Positions 35,231-44,881 of a stretch of DNA of 64,000 bases are shown here, piece by piece; position 1 is the first letter of the stretch; every line of letters starts with the position of its first letter. The notes under the pieces were generated by a model. That model searched no databases. It saw only the letters and a program-made list of their open reading frames with translations, and was not told the DNA's origin. This stretch comes from Roseobacter sp. HKCCD6576-2. GTDB taxonomy: Bacteria > Pseudomonadota > Alphaproteobacteria > Rhodobacterales > Rhodobacteraceae. The stretch covers positions 62,001-126,000 of the forward strand of contig NZ_WVNW01000004.1 in NCBI RefSeq assembly GCF_013179285.1. Direction: 5' to 3'. The translations under genes were made by a program, and so were the position numbers.

Positions 35231-37165
35231 ATGCGCGCCTATCTTCTTGCCGTTTTCGCCGCCCTGATGCCTTTGCCTGTGGCCGCGAATCCCGACGCAA
35301 TCGGTGTGGCCTTGGCCGCCATCGGCGCACAAGATTTTGATCTGGCCGCCGAGGCGACGCGGCAGATTGATGACGAAGCGGGCCGCGATGTGGTCACCTG
35401 GGCCCGGCTTCGGGCGCGCCAAGGCCGGTTTGAGGAATATGTTGATTTCTTGGACCGCAATGCGGATTGGCCAGGCCTGCCGCTTCTGCGGGCGCGCGGC
35501 GAGCGGAACATCCCGCAGAGCGCTAACCCCGCCACGGTCATCGCCTATTTCGGGCCGCAACCACCCGAAACCGGCACCGGCAGCTTGCGCCTGGCCGAAG
35601 CGCTGATCGCAACCGGCGAGAGAGATGCCGCCCATGCCGAAATCATCCGCGCCTGGACAACGATGACTCTGACCACGGCACAGTTCGACACGATCCTGTC
35701 GGAATACGGTTCGATCTTGGCCGACCATCATATCGCCCGGCTCGACAACCTGCTTTGGGAGGGGGAAGAGGACCGGGCGCAGCAGATGGAGAATATGGTC
35801 CCTGCGGGCTGGCGCGCGCTTTCGGAGGCTCGGATCGCACTGCGCGAGCGCCGCACCGGAGTGGATAGTTTGATCGAGGCGGTGCCGGAGGCTTTGCAAT
35901 CCGACCCCGGCCTGGCCTTCGAACGGTTCCTCTGGCGGATGCGCGCCGATCTTTGGGATCGGGCCGCAGATTTGCTTCTGGCCAGGAGCACGTCAGTCGA
36001 GACGCTCGGCCGCCCCACAGAATGGGGCAACCGCCGCGCCACCTTGGCCCGCGATGTCGCCCGAGAGGGCGATTTCGACCGCGCCTATCAGATTGCCGCG
36101 TCGCATTTCATCGACCCGAGCGCCGATTATCTTCGTTACGCCGATCTGGAATGGATCGCCGGATATGCCGCGCTTCGTCTTGGTAATGCCGACCAAGCCG
36201 TGACCCATTTCAGCAATTTCCGCGAGGTGGTGTTCAGCCCGATCAGTGTTGGGCGCGCAGGTTATTGGTTGGGCCGAGCGCATGAAGCGGCGGGCAATGC
36301 GGAGGCTGCTGCTGAAGCCTACGCCCTTGGCGCAGCGTATCAGTCAAGCTTCTACGGTCAGCTTGCCGCCGAACGGGGCAATCTGCCAACCGACCCGGCG
36401 TTTTTGGCTGATGAAACCTATGGCAATTGGCGCAATGCCGGCTTCATGGGCTCCTCTGTGCTGCGCGCCGCTCTGGTTCTTTACGAGGGTGGGGAGATTG
36501 ATCTGGCCGAACGCTTCATGACACATCTGACCGAGAGCCTCTCACGCGAAGAGGCCGGGCAGCTTGGCGATCTCGCCTTCGACCTGGGTAACCCGCATAT
36601 CGCGCTGATGATTGCCAAACGGGCCGCACAGCAAGGCCATGAGATCATGCGCGCCTATTACCCGGTGACCGAACTGGCCGAGGCCGATTTGGCGGCCCCG
36701 CCGAGCCTCAACCTCTCGATTGCCCGCCGCGAATCCGAGTTCGACCCGGGCGTGATCAGTTCTGCCGGGGCGATTGGCCTGATGCAGGTCATGCCGGGCA
36801 CCGGACGGGGGCAAGCCAACCGCCTGGGGCTGGAGTTCAGTGAGGCGCGCCTCTTGAGCGACCCGGCATATAACGCGGTTCTGGGCGCCGGATATCTGGC
36901 CTATCTGACCGAAGAGTTTGGGACCAACCCGGTGCTTCTCGCCGCCGCCTACAATGCGGGTCCAAGCCGCGCCCGCGCTTGGGTCGAGCGGTTTGGTGAC
37001 CCGCGCGACCCATCGGTGGATGTGATCGACTGGATCGAGGCGATCCCGTTCAACGAGACCCGGAACTACATCATGCGGGTGACCGAGAGCCTGGCGATCT
37101 ATGAGGCACAACTGACCGGTGAGCTGGCCCCGCCGACGCTGACCGACCGTCTTACGATGCCTTAG
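35231..37165 (+). CDS. slt: Soluble lytic murein transglycosylase (Slt family)
   Basis: It cleaves peptidoglycan between MurNAc and GlcNAc, forming 1,6-anhydro ends. The 644-residue protein has a signal peptide (MRAYLLAVFAALMPLPVAA), a long alpha-helical superhelix, and a C-terminal SLT domain over about the last 160 residues. The catalytic Glu is in ARRESEFDPGVISSAGAIG, followed by LMQVMPGTG and LLAAAYNAGPSRARAW. The ATG at 35231 follows GGAG with ideal spacing. Its end overlaps the convergent EamA gene by 14 bp. Confidence 0.94.
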   Translation: MRAYLLAVFAALMPLPVAANPDAIGVALAAIGAQDFDLAAEATRQIDDEAGRDVVTWARLRARQGRFEEYVDFLDRNADWPGLPLLRARGERNIPQSANPATVIAYFGPQPPETGTGSLRLAEALIATGERDAAHAEIIRAWTTMTLTTAQFDTILSEYGSILADHHIARLDNLLWEGEEDRAQQMENMVPAGWRALSEARIALRERRTGVDSLIEAVPEALQSDPGLAFERFLWRMRADLWDRAADLLLARSTSVETLGRPTEWGNRRATLARDVAREGDFDRAYQIAASHFIDPSADYLRYADLEWIAGYAALRLGNADQAVTHFSNFREVVFSPISVGRAGYWLGRAHEAAGNAEAAAEAYALGAAYQSSFYGQLAAERGNLPTDPAFLADETYGNWRNAGFMGSSVLRAALVLYEGGEIDLAERFMTHLTESLSREEAGQLGDLAFDLGNPHIALMIAKRAAQQGHEIMRAYYPVTELAEADLAAPPSLNLSIARRESEFDPGVISSAGAIGLMQVMPGTGRGQANRLGLEFSEARLLSDPAYNAVLGAGYLAYLTEEFGTNPVLLAAAYNAGPSRARAWVERFGDPRDPSVDVIDWIEAIPFNETRNYIMRVTESLAIYEAQLTGELAPPTLTDRLTMP

Positions 37166-38021
37166 CCCGCGCCCGCCAAAGGGTGAAAAGCCCGGCCGCC
37201 ACGACCAGCCCGCCGCCGATGACCACATTCGTTCGCAGCGTCTCGCCAAACACCAACAGGCCCAAGGCTGAGGCGAAGACCAGTTGCAGATAGGCAAAGG
37301 GTTGCACAGCGCTCGCCTCCGCCACCTCATAGACCTTGATGAGCAGCCAATGGCCCGCGACGCCGGTAACACAGAGCGCAGCCATCCAGACCCAATCCGG
37401 CCCGCTCATCGGTTCCCAGAACCAAACCCCGATGACCGTCATCACCACTGCACCAACAGTCCCGGTCCAGAAGAAACTCGTCGCCGCGTCATCCTTGCGT
37501 GCCGCATATCGGGTCAAAAGCCCGTAAAGCGCGAACATGAGCGCCGCCGCGAGCGGCACCAGCGCCTCAATCTCGAACACGCGCACACCGGGCTGCAAAA
37601 TGATCAAGACCCCGACAAAGCCGACCGCGATAGCCGCCCATCTGCGCCAGCCGACCTTCTCCCCCAGAATCGGTCCTGACAAAGCCGCTATCAATAGCGG
37701 GTAGCAGGCAAAAACCGCGTGGCTCTCTACCAGGCCAAGCAGCACAAAGGCCCCCACCATCACGCAGATTTCCAGCGACAGAAGCATGCCCCGAAACGCC
37801 TGCAGCACCGGCTGATTGGTCGCCGCCGCTGCCCGCACACCGCCAGCCTGACGGGCCGCGATGGCGATCACAAAAGCCGCGAAAAACCAATAGCGGATCA
37901 TCACCACCATCAGCACATTGTATTCCCCTGCCAGATGCCGGCTGATCCCGTCCTGGATGGCGAAGACGAAGGTCGTGGCGACCATCAGCCAGATCCCGAG
38001 CCGCGTGTTCTGCACCGTCAT
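37152..38021 (-). CDS. EamA/DMT-family transporter
   Basis: A 289-residue protein with ten predicted helices in two EamA repeats. The repeats begin near TTFVFAIQDGISRHLAG and PLAAALMFALYGLLTRYAARKDDA, and the second ends LVFASALGLLVFGETLR. The C-terminus is short and basic. Transported metabolite unknown. The start overlaps the upstream mnmD gene by 4 bp, so they share a transcript. Confidence 0.88.
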   Translation of the reverse strand: MTVQNTRLGIWLMVATTFVFAIQDGISRHLAGEYNVLMVVMIRYWFFAAFVIAIAARQAGGVRAAAATNQPVLQAFRGMLLSLEICVMVGAFVLLGLVESHAVFACYPLLIAALSGPILGEKVGWRRWAAIAVGFVGVLIILQPGVRVFEIEALVPLAAALMFALYGLLTRYAARKDDAATSFFWTGTVGAVVMTVIGVWFWEPMSGPDWVWMAALCVTGVAGHWLLIKVYEVAEASAVQPFAYLQLVFASALGLLVFGETLRTNVVIGGGLVVAAGLFTLWRARAKAS

Positions 38022-38689
38022 CTGAGCCGCCCCACCGACATATGCCGCTTGCGGCCAAACCCAGGGACGCGGGTCACATCGAAGCCCGCCGCGTCCAACG
38101 CGCGGCGCACATCACCCGCCGCCGTGTAGGTCGCGAAGGTCCCGCCAGGGGCCGTATGCCGGGCGACCTCAGCCATCAGGGCGGCCTCCCAAAGCTCCGG
38201 ATTTTTGGCAGGTGAAAACCCATCCAGAAACCAAGCATCGGCTTGCCCGTCCCAAGCTGGTAAAGTTTGACGCGCGTCGCCCTGGATCACCTGAAGCTCA
38301 TAATCGGCGCCGGCCAACTTCAGTGGCACGCAGGCCGTTTGATCACTGAGAAGCACATCGCCCGGCAGGTCCGGAAACTGCGCCAGCGCCTTCGACATCT
38401 CGACCATCGGCATCGGAAACGCTTCGAAGCTGGTGAAATGCAGCTTGCCACTCACACCGGCGGCGCGAAACGCGGCCAGCGCCGTCAGAAAACTCAACCC
38501 TGTTCCAAAACCCAATTCGGCGATCCGAAACCCTGGCACGAACCGCGCGGGCAGGTCATTGCCCGCCAAAAACACATGCCGCGTTTCGGCGAGGCCATTC
38601 TCCAGCGAATAATACGGGTCGTCAAACAGCGTCGAGACCGGCACGTCGCCGTCTCGCCAGTCCACCTGCTCTCTCTGGCGCTCCGCCAT
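38018..38689 (-). CDS. mnmD: tRNA mnm5s2U34 methyltransferase MnmD
   Basis: This is the stand-alone form of the N-terminal half of MnmC, methylating 5-aminomethyl-2-thiouridine at tRNA position 34 with S-adenosylmethionine. The 223-residue protein shows FDDPYYSLENGLAETRHVFLAGN, the SAM motif IAELGFGTGLSFL, and DAWFLDGFSPAKNPELWE, all diagnostic. It is divergent from the FAD oxidase gene that corresponds to the C-terminal half of MnmC. Confidence 0.93.
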   Translation of the reverse strand: MAERQREQVDWRDGDVPVSTLFDDPYYSLENGLAETRHVFLAGNDLPARFVPGFRIAELGFGTGLSFLTALAAFRAAGVSGKLHFTSFEAFPMPMVEMSKALAQFPDLPGDVLLSDQTACVPLKLAGADYELQVIQGDARQTLPAWDGQADAWFLDGFSPAKNPELWEAALMAEVARHTAPGGTFATYTAAGDVRRALDAAGFDVTRVPGFGRKRHMSVGRLR

Positions 38690-38749
38690 GGCCTGCCCTA
38701 AACCCTTGGAAATCGCGGGTGACTTTGGGCAAGCGGCGAAGGATTGGCA

Positions 38750-39790
38750 ATGACAGATGTGACGGTGCATGGGGCAGGGGTTTTCGGGCTCTCGGTGGCC
38801 TGGGCCTGCGCGTGCCGTGGGGCGACCGTCCGCGTCATCGATCCCAACGGGGTGGGGCAGTGGGCCAGCAACGGGCTGGTCGGCGCCTTGGCCCCGCATG
38901 TGCCGGAAAACTGGAACGATAAGAAACAAATGCAATTCGACAGCCTGGTGATGGCCGAAACGATGTGGGCCGAGGTTGCCGAACTCTCTGGCGAAGACCC
39001 TGGCTATGCCCGTCTTGGCCGGTTGCAGCCGATCCTTGATGAGGCGGCGCTGGCCCTTGCGGAGGCGCGCGTGGAAAGTGCCAAGCCGCTCTGGCAGGGC
39101 AGATTCACTTGGCAGATCGTCCCGCAAGACACCTATGCGCCCTACGCCACCTCGCCGACCGGCTTCTTGATCCATGATACGCTCAGCGCCCGCGCACATC
39201 CCCGCCGGTGCACCGCTGCCCTCGCCAAAGCGCTGACGGCGATCGGGGTCGAGATCACCACGGACGGCGCCGCCGTAGGAAAACAGGTCTGGGCAACTGG
39301 TGTCGCGGGTCTAGTGGAGCTGTCTGACGCCCTTGGCACCACTGTGGGCAATGGGGTCAAAGGCCAGGCCGCGCTGCTCGATTTCTCCGCGCCTGAGATG
39401 CCGCAACTCTTCGCCGACAGCTTGCACATCATCCCGCATACCGACGGGACCACGGCCATCGGCTCAACTTCCGAACGCGACTATACCGATCCGGGAAGCA
39501 CCGACGCGCAGCTTGACGCGCTCATCGCCAAAGCCCGCACCCTCTGCCCGCCGCTGGCGGAGGCCAAAATCCTCACCCAGTGGGCCGGCCTGCGCCCCCG
39601 CGCCCGGTCTCGCGCCCCGATGTTGGGGCATCACCCAACCAAACCGGGCCAGTTCATTGCCAATGGCGGGTTCAAAATCGGCTTCGGCATGGCCCCGATC
39701 ATCGGCGAGATCATGGCCGAACTGATCCTCGACAACCATGATCGTATCCCCGAGAGCTTTCGCCCCGAGGCAAGCCTGCGCAAAAGCTAA
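38750..39790 (+). CDS. FAD-dependent oxidoreductase (MnmC oxidase-domain-like)
   Basis: A 346-residue DAO-type flavoprotein that opens with VTVHGAGVFGLSVAWACACRG and ends with RARSRAPMLGHHPTKPGQFIANGGFKIGFG. Next to mnmD, its likely role is oxidative removal of the carboxymethyl group from cmnm5U34, as the C-terminal part of MnmC does; the general fold alone would also fit an amino-acid oxidase. The ATG at 38750 is preferred to an upstream TTG. The gap to mnmD is 60 bp. Confidence 0.85.
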   Translation: MTDVTVHGAGVFGLSVAWACACRGATVRVIDPNGVGQWASNGLVGALAPHVPENWNDKKQMQFDSLVMAETMWAEVAELSGEDPGYARLGRLQPILDEAALALAEARVESAKPLWQGRFTWQIVPQDTYAPYATSPTGFLIHDTLSARAHPRRCTAALAKALTAIGVEITTDGAAVGKQVWATGVAGLVELSDALGTTVGNGVKGQAALLDFSAPEMPQLFADSLHIIPHTDGTTAIGSTSERDYTDPGSTDAQLDALIAKARTLCPPLAEAKILTQWAGLRPRARSRAPMLGHHPTKPGQFIANGGFKIGFGMAPIIGEIMAELILDNHDRIPESFRPEASLRKS

Positions 39791-39806
39791 TCGCCCTTGC
39801 TTCTCT

Positions 39807-39835
39807 GCTTCAAAAATATCCCCGCCGGAGGCTCC
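39807..39835. repeat. Short intergenic motif after the FAD oxidase gene
   Basis: The string GCTTCAAAAATATCCCCGCC followed by GGAGGCTCC closely resembles a short motif I recall as frequent after genes in Roseobacter-group genomes. It occurs once here, so its repeat nature cannot be shown from this window. Confidence 0.35.
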
Positions 39836-39859
39836 CGTGGGGACCACTGACCCCGACGC

Positions 39860-40411
39860 TCAGGGGCTCTCCAACCCGGCCGCAACACGCAATTCCGACA
39901 TTAACTCGTTGAGCGAAGCGAGATTCCGGTCATTCGTCAGACGACCATCCGCATCAAACTGCCCGCTGGCCTCGCCAACCAGAACCTCAGGCCCCGATAT
40001 CAGCCGTGGTCGAAATGGCCGCATCGCCAGAACCAGGCTCGATTGCGTCCGCTCGCCGCCTGCACGCCCCGCCGTGGCTGACAGAATTGCCACCGGCTTC
40101 TCGCGCCAGGGGCCACCTTTCGTCCGGCTCACCCAGTCCAGGGCATTCTTCAACACGCCTGACAACGCCTTGTTGTATTCCGGCCCCGCGATCACCACCG
40201 CATCCGCGGCTGCGATCTGATCGGCCAAGGTCTGCACGACGGCCGGAATGCCTTCGGCGTCCTCCAAATCGCCATCATAAAGCGGCAACCGCAAATCACC
40301 CTCGACGAACTCCGCTGGCTCAAACACCCGCGCCGCCTCGTGCATCAATTTGCGATTAAATGATCCTGCCCGCAGCGACCCGCAGATCCCCAGCAACTTG
40401 CCCGATGCCAT
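39860..40411 (-). CDS. NADPH-dependent FMN reductase family protein
   Basis: A 183-residue flavodoxin-fold reductase. The FMN phosphate loop reads GICGSLRAGSFNRKL, followed by AVVIAGPEYNKALSGVLKNALDW, typical of the chromate/azo/quinone reductase group. The ATG at 40411 follows GAGG. The gene probably provides reduced flavin or quinone detoxification; its substrate is not determined. Confidence 0.9.
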   Translation of the reverse strand: MASGKLLGICGSLRAGSFNRKLMHEAARVFEPAEFVEGDLRLPLYDGDLEDAEGIPAVVQTLADQIAAADAVVIAGPEYNKALSGVLKNALDWVSRTKGGPWREKPVAILSATAGRAGGERTQSSLVLAMRPFRPRLISGPEVLVGEASGQFDADGRLTNDRNLASLNELMSELRVAAGLESP

Positions 40412-40474
40412 CCTTGCCTCATTTGAAAATTTCCAGTCCGTCAGACATATCGCGCACAGCCGGCTTGGCAACGC

Positions 40475-41857
40475 CTAGTCGGTCCGGCCTGTCTCAAGCG
40501 TCGACCCTTCCAAAACCTTCACCTCCCGCTGCGGGAAGGGGATCGAAATGCCATGCTCCTGGAACGCGTCCCAAAGCGCCAGATAGACATTTCCGCGGAT
40601 ATTGGTCAGCCCGCCGGTCGGGTCGGTGATCCAAAATCGCAGGATGTAATCGACACTCGAGTCGCCGAACCCCACGATATGGCAAACCGGCGGGCGGAAA
40701 CTCAGCACCCGGTCCACGCCCTGCGCCGCCTCAATTGCGATCTTGCGCACCATGTGCGGATCGTCGTGATACGCGGTGCCAAAATAGATATCGAGCCGGA
40801 CAAATTCGTTGGAGTGGGACCAGTTCACCACCTGGTTGGTGATAAGGTCTTCGTTCGGGATCAGGTATTCCTTGCCGTCCCGTGTGACAACGCTGGCATA
40901 GCGGGCACCAAGCGTGTTGATCCACCCGAAGGTCTCGCCCAGGGAGATCACGTCGCCGGGTTTGATCGACTTGTCGAGCAGGATGATCACGCCCGAGACC
41001 AGGTTCGACACGACTTTTTGCAAGCCGAACCCGAGGCCGACACCAATGGCGCCTGACAAAAAGGCCAGCCCGGTCAGATCGACGCCAACCGCCCGCAAGC
41101 CGATGAAAAACGCCGCGCCATAGAGCAGAACCTGCACCGCCTTGACGACCAGGACTCGCATCGAGGGTGAGATATCTTCATTGGCCTGGACCCGCGCCGC
41201 CGTGGTGCCGGAGATAAACCGCGCGCCGGTAATCAACGCCGCAAGGATCACGACACCCTGCACCACAATCAGCAGCGACAGGCGCATATCGCCCAGATTG
41301 AACCCGATCCCATCCAGAAGCGCCGCCGCCTCGCTTTGCAGGTTGAGGATCGCCAAAGTGACGTAGATCCAGGCGCCATAGCGCACCAGGCTGCGCATCA
41401 CTGGCGAGCGGATCAGCCGGGTGACAAACACAACGAAAAGCCATGCCGTCGCCAGTTCCGCAATGATCCCAAGTAGATAGCTCCGGCTTGGCCACGTCAT
41501 CTCGCGCATGATCCACACCGCGATCCAGATCAGGATCACAAAGAAGATCGGCATCAAGCGGCGATGGATCACCACCAGCACCCGCATCCGCCATTTCGGC
41601 CAGCCCTCGCGCGAGGCCATCCAGGCGCGAATCCGTGGGCCAAGCAAATGGCGGAGCAAAATGGCGGTCAAAAGCAGACCTACGGCGATGCAGATTTGGT
41701 AGAAATTCCAAGGCCTCAGCAGGCTTTCGAGAAACACACTGCCTTGCGCGATCAGATCCTGACCCAAATCCAAAGCCTGATCCAGGGTCTCGTCCACACC
41801 CAACTCCGGCGCTGTCTCCGCGCCGCCATTCGGGCTGCTCTCGGCCTCAGGCTCCAT
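40475..41857 (-). CDS. MscS-family mechanosensitive ion channel
   Basis: A 460-residue member of the MscS family. It has an acidic N-terminus, several N-terminal helices (about residues 40-250), and then the conserved pore helix region LTGLAFLSGAIGVGLGFGLQKVVSNLVSGVIILLDKSI in pieces. The beta domain has KPGDVISLGETFGWINTLGARYASVVTRDGKEYLIPNE. The C-terminal alpha-beta domain follows. It gates on membrane tension. AAAGGA precedes the ATG at 41857. Confidence 0.92.
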   Translation of the reverse strand: MEPEAESSPNGGAETAPELGVDETLDQALDLGQDLIAQGSVFLESLLRPWNFYQICIAVGLLLTAILLRHLLGPRIRAWMASREGWPKWRMRVLVVIHRRLMPIFFVILIWIAVWIMREMTWPSRSYLLGIIAELATAWLFVVFVTRLIRSPVMRSLVRYGAWIYVTLAILNLQSEAAALLDGIGFNLGDMRLSLLIVVQGVVILAALITGARFISGTTAARVQANEDISPSMRVLVVKAVQVLLYGAAFFIGLRAVGVDLTGLAFLSGAIGVGLGFGLQKVVSNLVSGVIILLDKSIKPGDVISLGETFGWINTLGARYASVVTRDGKEYLIPNEDLITNQVVNWSHSNEFVRLDIYFGTAYHDDPHMVRKIAIEAAQGVDRVLSFRPPVCHIVGFGDSSVDYILRFWITDPTGGLTNIRGNVYLALWDAFQEHGISIPFPQREVKVLEGSTLETGRTD

Positions 41858-42105
41858 CCCGGTCCTTTCGTCAGGGTTGGGGCATAGTCTATCGCCTTGA
41901 CCCAATCGGGCAAGGCGCAACCCTTGCGAGCGCCCGCGCCCGAGTGTATCTGCCCTCATATGACACGGGTTTTCGACATGGATGACCGCGCGCGCCTGCC
42001 ATGGCGCTTCTTTGGCCAGCGCGGCTCGATACGGGCGCGACTAATACGCGCCTGATCCCGAGACGACGCCTTTTTTCCGATTTCCCTCAGCCGAGGACCG
42101 CAGAT

Positions 42106-43515
42106 ATGACCTCCGCCAAAACACTCTATGATAAAATCTGGGATGCCCATCTGGCCCATGAAGCCGACGACGGCACCTGCCTGCTTTATATCGATCGCCA
42201 CCTGGTCCATGAAGTGACCAGCCCGCAAGCCTTCGAAGGGTTGCGCATGGCGGGCCGGGGCGTCCACGCGCCGGACAAAACCATTGCGGTGCCGGACCAT
42301 AACGTGCCGACCACACCTGGTCGGGACAATCCCGAGAACATGACCGAAGACAGCCGCATTCAGGTGGCCGCGCTGGACAAAAACGCCAAGGAGTTCGGCA
42401 TCCACTACTACCCGGTGTCCGATATCCGGCAGGGCATCGTGCATATCGTTGGCCCCGAGCAAGGCTGGACCCTGCCTGGCATGACGGTGGTCTGCGGTGA
42501 CAGTCACACGGCGACGCACGGCGCGTTTGGTGCGCTGGCGCATGGTATCGGCACATCCGAGGTGGAGCATGTGCTGGCCACGCAGACGCTGATCCAGAAG
42601 AAGTCCAAGAACATGAAGGTTGAGATCACCGGCAAGCTGCGCCCCGGTGTGACCGCCAAAGACATCACGCTGTCGGTGATTGGTGAGACCGGCACCGCCG
42701 GTGGCACCGGCTATGTGATCGAATACTGCGGCGAAGCCATTCGCGATCTGTCGATGGAAGGCCGCATGACCGTCTGCAATATGGCGATTGAAGGCGGTGC
42801 CCGCGCGGGTCTGATCGCGCCGGATGAGACGACATTCGAGTATGTCATGGGCCGCCCGCATGCCCCGAAAGGCGCGCAATGGGAGGCCGCGCTCGCCTGG
42901 TGGAAGACACTCTATTCTGACGATGACGCCCATTGGGACAAGGTCGTGACCATCCGTGGCGAAGATATCGCTCCCGTAGTCACCTGGGGCACCTCGCCCG
43001 AGGATGTGTTGCCAATTACGGCGGCTGTGCCTGCACCAGAGAGTTTCGAAGGCGGCAAAGTTGGCGCGGCGGAACGCTCGCTTGACTACATGGGCCTGAC
43101 CCCTGGCACACCGCTGTCAGAAATCGAAATCGACACCGTCTTTATCGGCTCTTGCACCAATGGCCGGATCGAAGACTTGCGCGCCGCAGCCGCGATCCTG
43201 AAAGGCAAAAAGATCAAGGACGGGCTCCGCGCGATGGTGGTCCCCGGTTCTGGCCTGGTGCGGGCGCAAGCGGAAGAAGAGGGTCTTGCCGATATCTTCA
43301 AAGAGGCCGGATTTGAATGGCGCTTGGCAGGGTGCTCCATGTGCCTAGCGATGAATCCCGACCAACTCGCACCCGGCGAACGTTGCGCGGCAACCTCGAA
43401 CCGGAACTTCGAGGGGCGCCAGGGCCGCGGCGGGCGCACCCATCTGATGTCGCCTGCGATGGCGGCGGCGGCGGCGGTCACCGGACGGCTCACCGATGTC
43501 CGCGAGATGATGTAG
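42106..43515 (+). CDS. leuC: 3-isopropylmalate dehydratase large subunit
   Basis: With LeuD it isomerises 2- to 3-isopropylmalate in leucine synthesis, using a [4Fe-4S] cluster. The 469 residues match the family. Visible are [43 protein letters not shown] with a cluster Cys, [10 protein letters not shown] with two more, and the C-terminal [22 protein letters not shown]. leuD lies about 3.9 kb downstream, past five other genes. Confidence 0.96.
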   Translation: MTSAKTLYDKIWDAHLAHEADDGTCLLYIDRHLVHEVTSPQAFEGLRMAGRGVHAPDKTIAVPDHNVPTTPGRDNPENMTEDSRIQVAALDKNAKEFGIHYYPVSDIRQGIVHIVGPEQGWTLPGMTVVCGDSHTATHGAFGALAHGIGTSEVEHVLATQTLIQKKSKNMKVEITGKLRPGVTAKDITLSVIGETGTAGGTGYVIEYCGEAIRDLSMEGRMTVCNMAIEGGARAGLIAPDETTFEYVMGRPHAPKGAQWEAALAWWKTLYSDDDAHWDKVVTIRGEDIAPVVTWGTSPEDVLPITAAVPAPESFEGGKVGAAERSLDYMGLTPGTPLSEIEIDTVFIGSCTNGRIEDLRAAAAILKGKKIKDGLRAMVVPGSGLVRAQAEEEGLADIFKEAGFEWRLAGCSMCLAMNPDQLAPGERCAATSNRNFEGRQGRGGRTHLMSPAMAAAAAVTGRLTDVREMM

Positions 43516-43518
43516 GAC

Positions 43519-43563
43519 CCGGAATTTTGGAAAATTCCGGCCCGATTTCTTGCAAGAAATCGG
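43519..43563. terminator. Two tandem perfect palindromes between convergent leuC and MFS genes
   Basis: The first, CCGGAATTTT-GG-AAAATTCCGG, spans 43519-43540. The second, 43542-43563, has arms CCGATTTCTTG and CAAGAAATCGG with no spacer. Together they fill the whole 48-bp gap between the stop codons and probably terminate transcription from both sides. Confidence 0.7.
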
Positions 43564-44772
43564 CTACGAAACTGATCTGAGGCGATGGGCGACGATACCC
43601 ATCGCCACGGCCAGCACGAGGCACCAGATCCCCATCGCCAAACCTTGATCAGGAAACGGCACGCCCCAATCGATCAGCGCGCCGGTGATCCCCGGCCCAA
43701 TCGCCGTCGAGAGGACCATGATGGCAATCACCATGGATCGGATCGCGCCGAGATGGTTCGTGCCATAGATGGCGGGCAAAAACGCTCCCCAAAACGTGCC
43801 GACCATGCCTTGCGACACCGCCAAGATCGACAGGACCAGCACCCAATGCAGCGGAGTCTCTGCCGGGCCGATCAGGAACATGGACAGGCCCATAGGGATC
43901 AGTAGAAGCGGCAACAAGCGTTCCGGCCCGAACCGGTCCGCCGCCCATCCGGCGGCCAAAGCTGCGGCCACGGTCACGCTCGCATAAGCCGGATAGGCCA
44001 CCGCCATCTCGGCCAAGCGCCAACCTTTAACCTCCGCCACATGGACTTGATGGAAGAACACGACCGTTCCGATGAACCCTGGGGTTAGCATGAGTGGCAA
44101 AAGCGCGGGGAAGAGCCAATGTCGGAGGGCGTCCGAGCGCACCCAATGGCGTCCGCCAAGTCCAGGGCTGCCTGTCACCTCCGCCTGGCCGGTGGGCACA
44201 CGGTCCTGCGCCAACAGCCAGACCAAAAGCGGCAAAATGATCAGCGCGATGACGGCGGCTGTGACCCCCCAAGTCTCGCGCCAGCCGATCCAGCCAATCA
44301 GTGCGACGAAGAGGAACGGCAAGATCATCTCCCCAAGCGGATAGCCCAGCCCTTTGATCGCCACCGCACGACCGCGCGTCGCAACGAACCAACGTCCCAT
44401 GGCGGTGGCGCCAATATGGCTGAACATACCCTGTCCGCAGAATCGCAGCAGAAACACCGCGACGCCGAGCACCCAGACCGATTGCCCAAAGGCCATCGCC
44501 AAGGCCGCCATCGCGAAAACCGCCGCGACAAGAGGCGCAAGGCGAGAGAACGGCACGGTGTCAGCCCATGATCCACGACCGAGCAGCAAGGCCGCCGAGC
44601 AGAGTGTCGCCAGCGTATAGAGCAGGCCCCAATCGCCATCGCTCAACCCATATTCAGCGCGAATCTCCCCGGCAAAGAGCGAGATGAACCACGTTTGCCC
44701 AAAGGAAGAGCCGAAGGCGAGCAACACGCCGACGCTCAGCCAACGCCGGTTCTGAAGAAGGAAACTCAACAT
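43564..44772 (-). CDS. MFS transporter
   Basis: A 402-residue, twelve-helix major facilitator. The loop 2-3 motif is weakly kept, and the segment GRWFVATRGRAVAIKGLGYPLGE is typical of the YbfB/oxalate-formate-type subgroup of MFS permeases. The substrate cannot be inferred. It is transcribed against leuC, separated by the double palindrome. Confidence 0.87.
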   Translation of the reverse strand: MLSFLLQNRRWLSVGVLLAFGSSFGQTWFISLFAGEIRAEYGLSDGDWGLLYTLATLCSAALLLGRGSWADTVPFSRLAPLVAAVFAMAALAMAFGQSVWVLGVAVFLLRFCGQGMFSHIGATAMGRWFVATRGRAVAIKGLGYPLGEMILPFLFVALIGWIGWRETWGVTAAVIALIILPLLVWLLAQDRVPTGQAEVTGSPGLGGRHWVRSDALRHWLFPALLPLMLTPGFIGTVVFFHQVHVAEVKGWRLAEMAVAYPAYASVTVAAALAAGWAADRFGPERLLPLLLIPMGLSMFLIGPAETPLHWVLVLSILAVSQGMVGTFWGAFLPAIYGTNHLGAIRSMVIAIMVLSTAIGPGITGALIDWGVPFPDQGLAMGIWCLVLAVAMGIVAHRLRSVS

Positions 44773-44881
44773 ATCTCGCCTCTACGCCTGTTGACCGGCC
44801 TTTGGAAGGCGTGGCTTGCCGACCCGGGCTTGGCTCCTGTACTCTGTGCCCACCATCCACCTGTCATTTTGCGAGCCCGTC

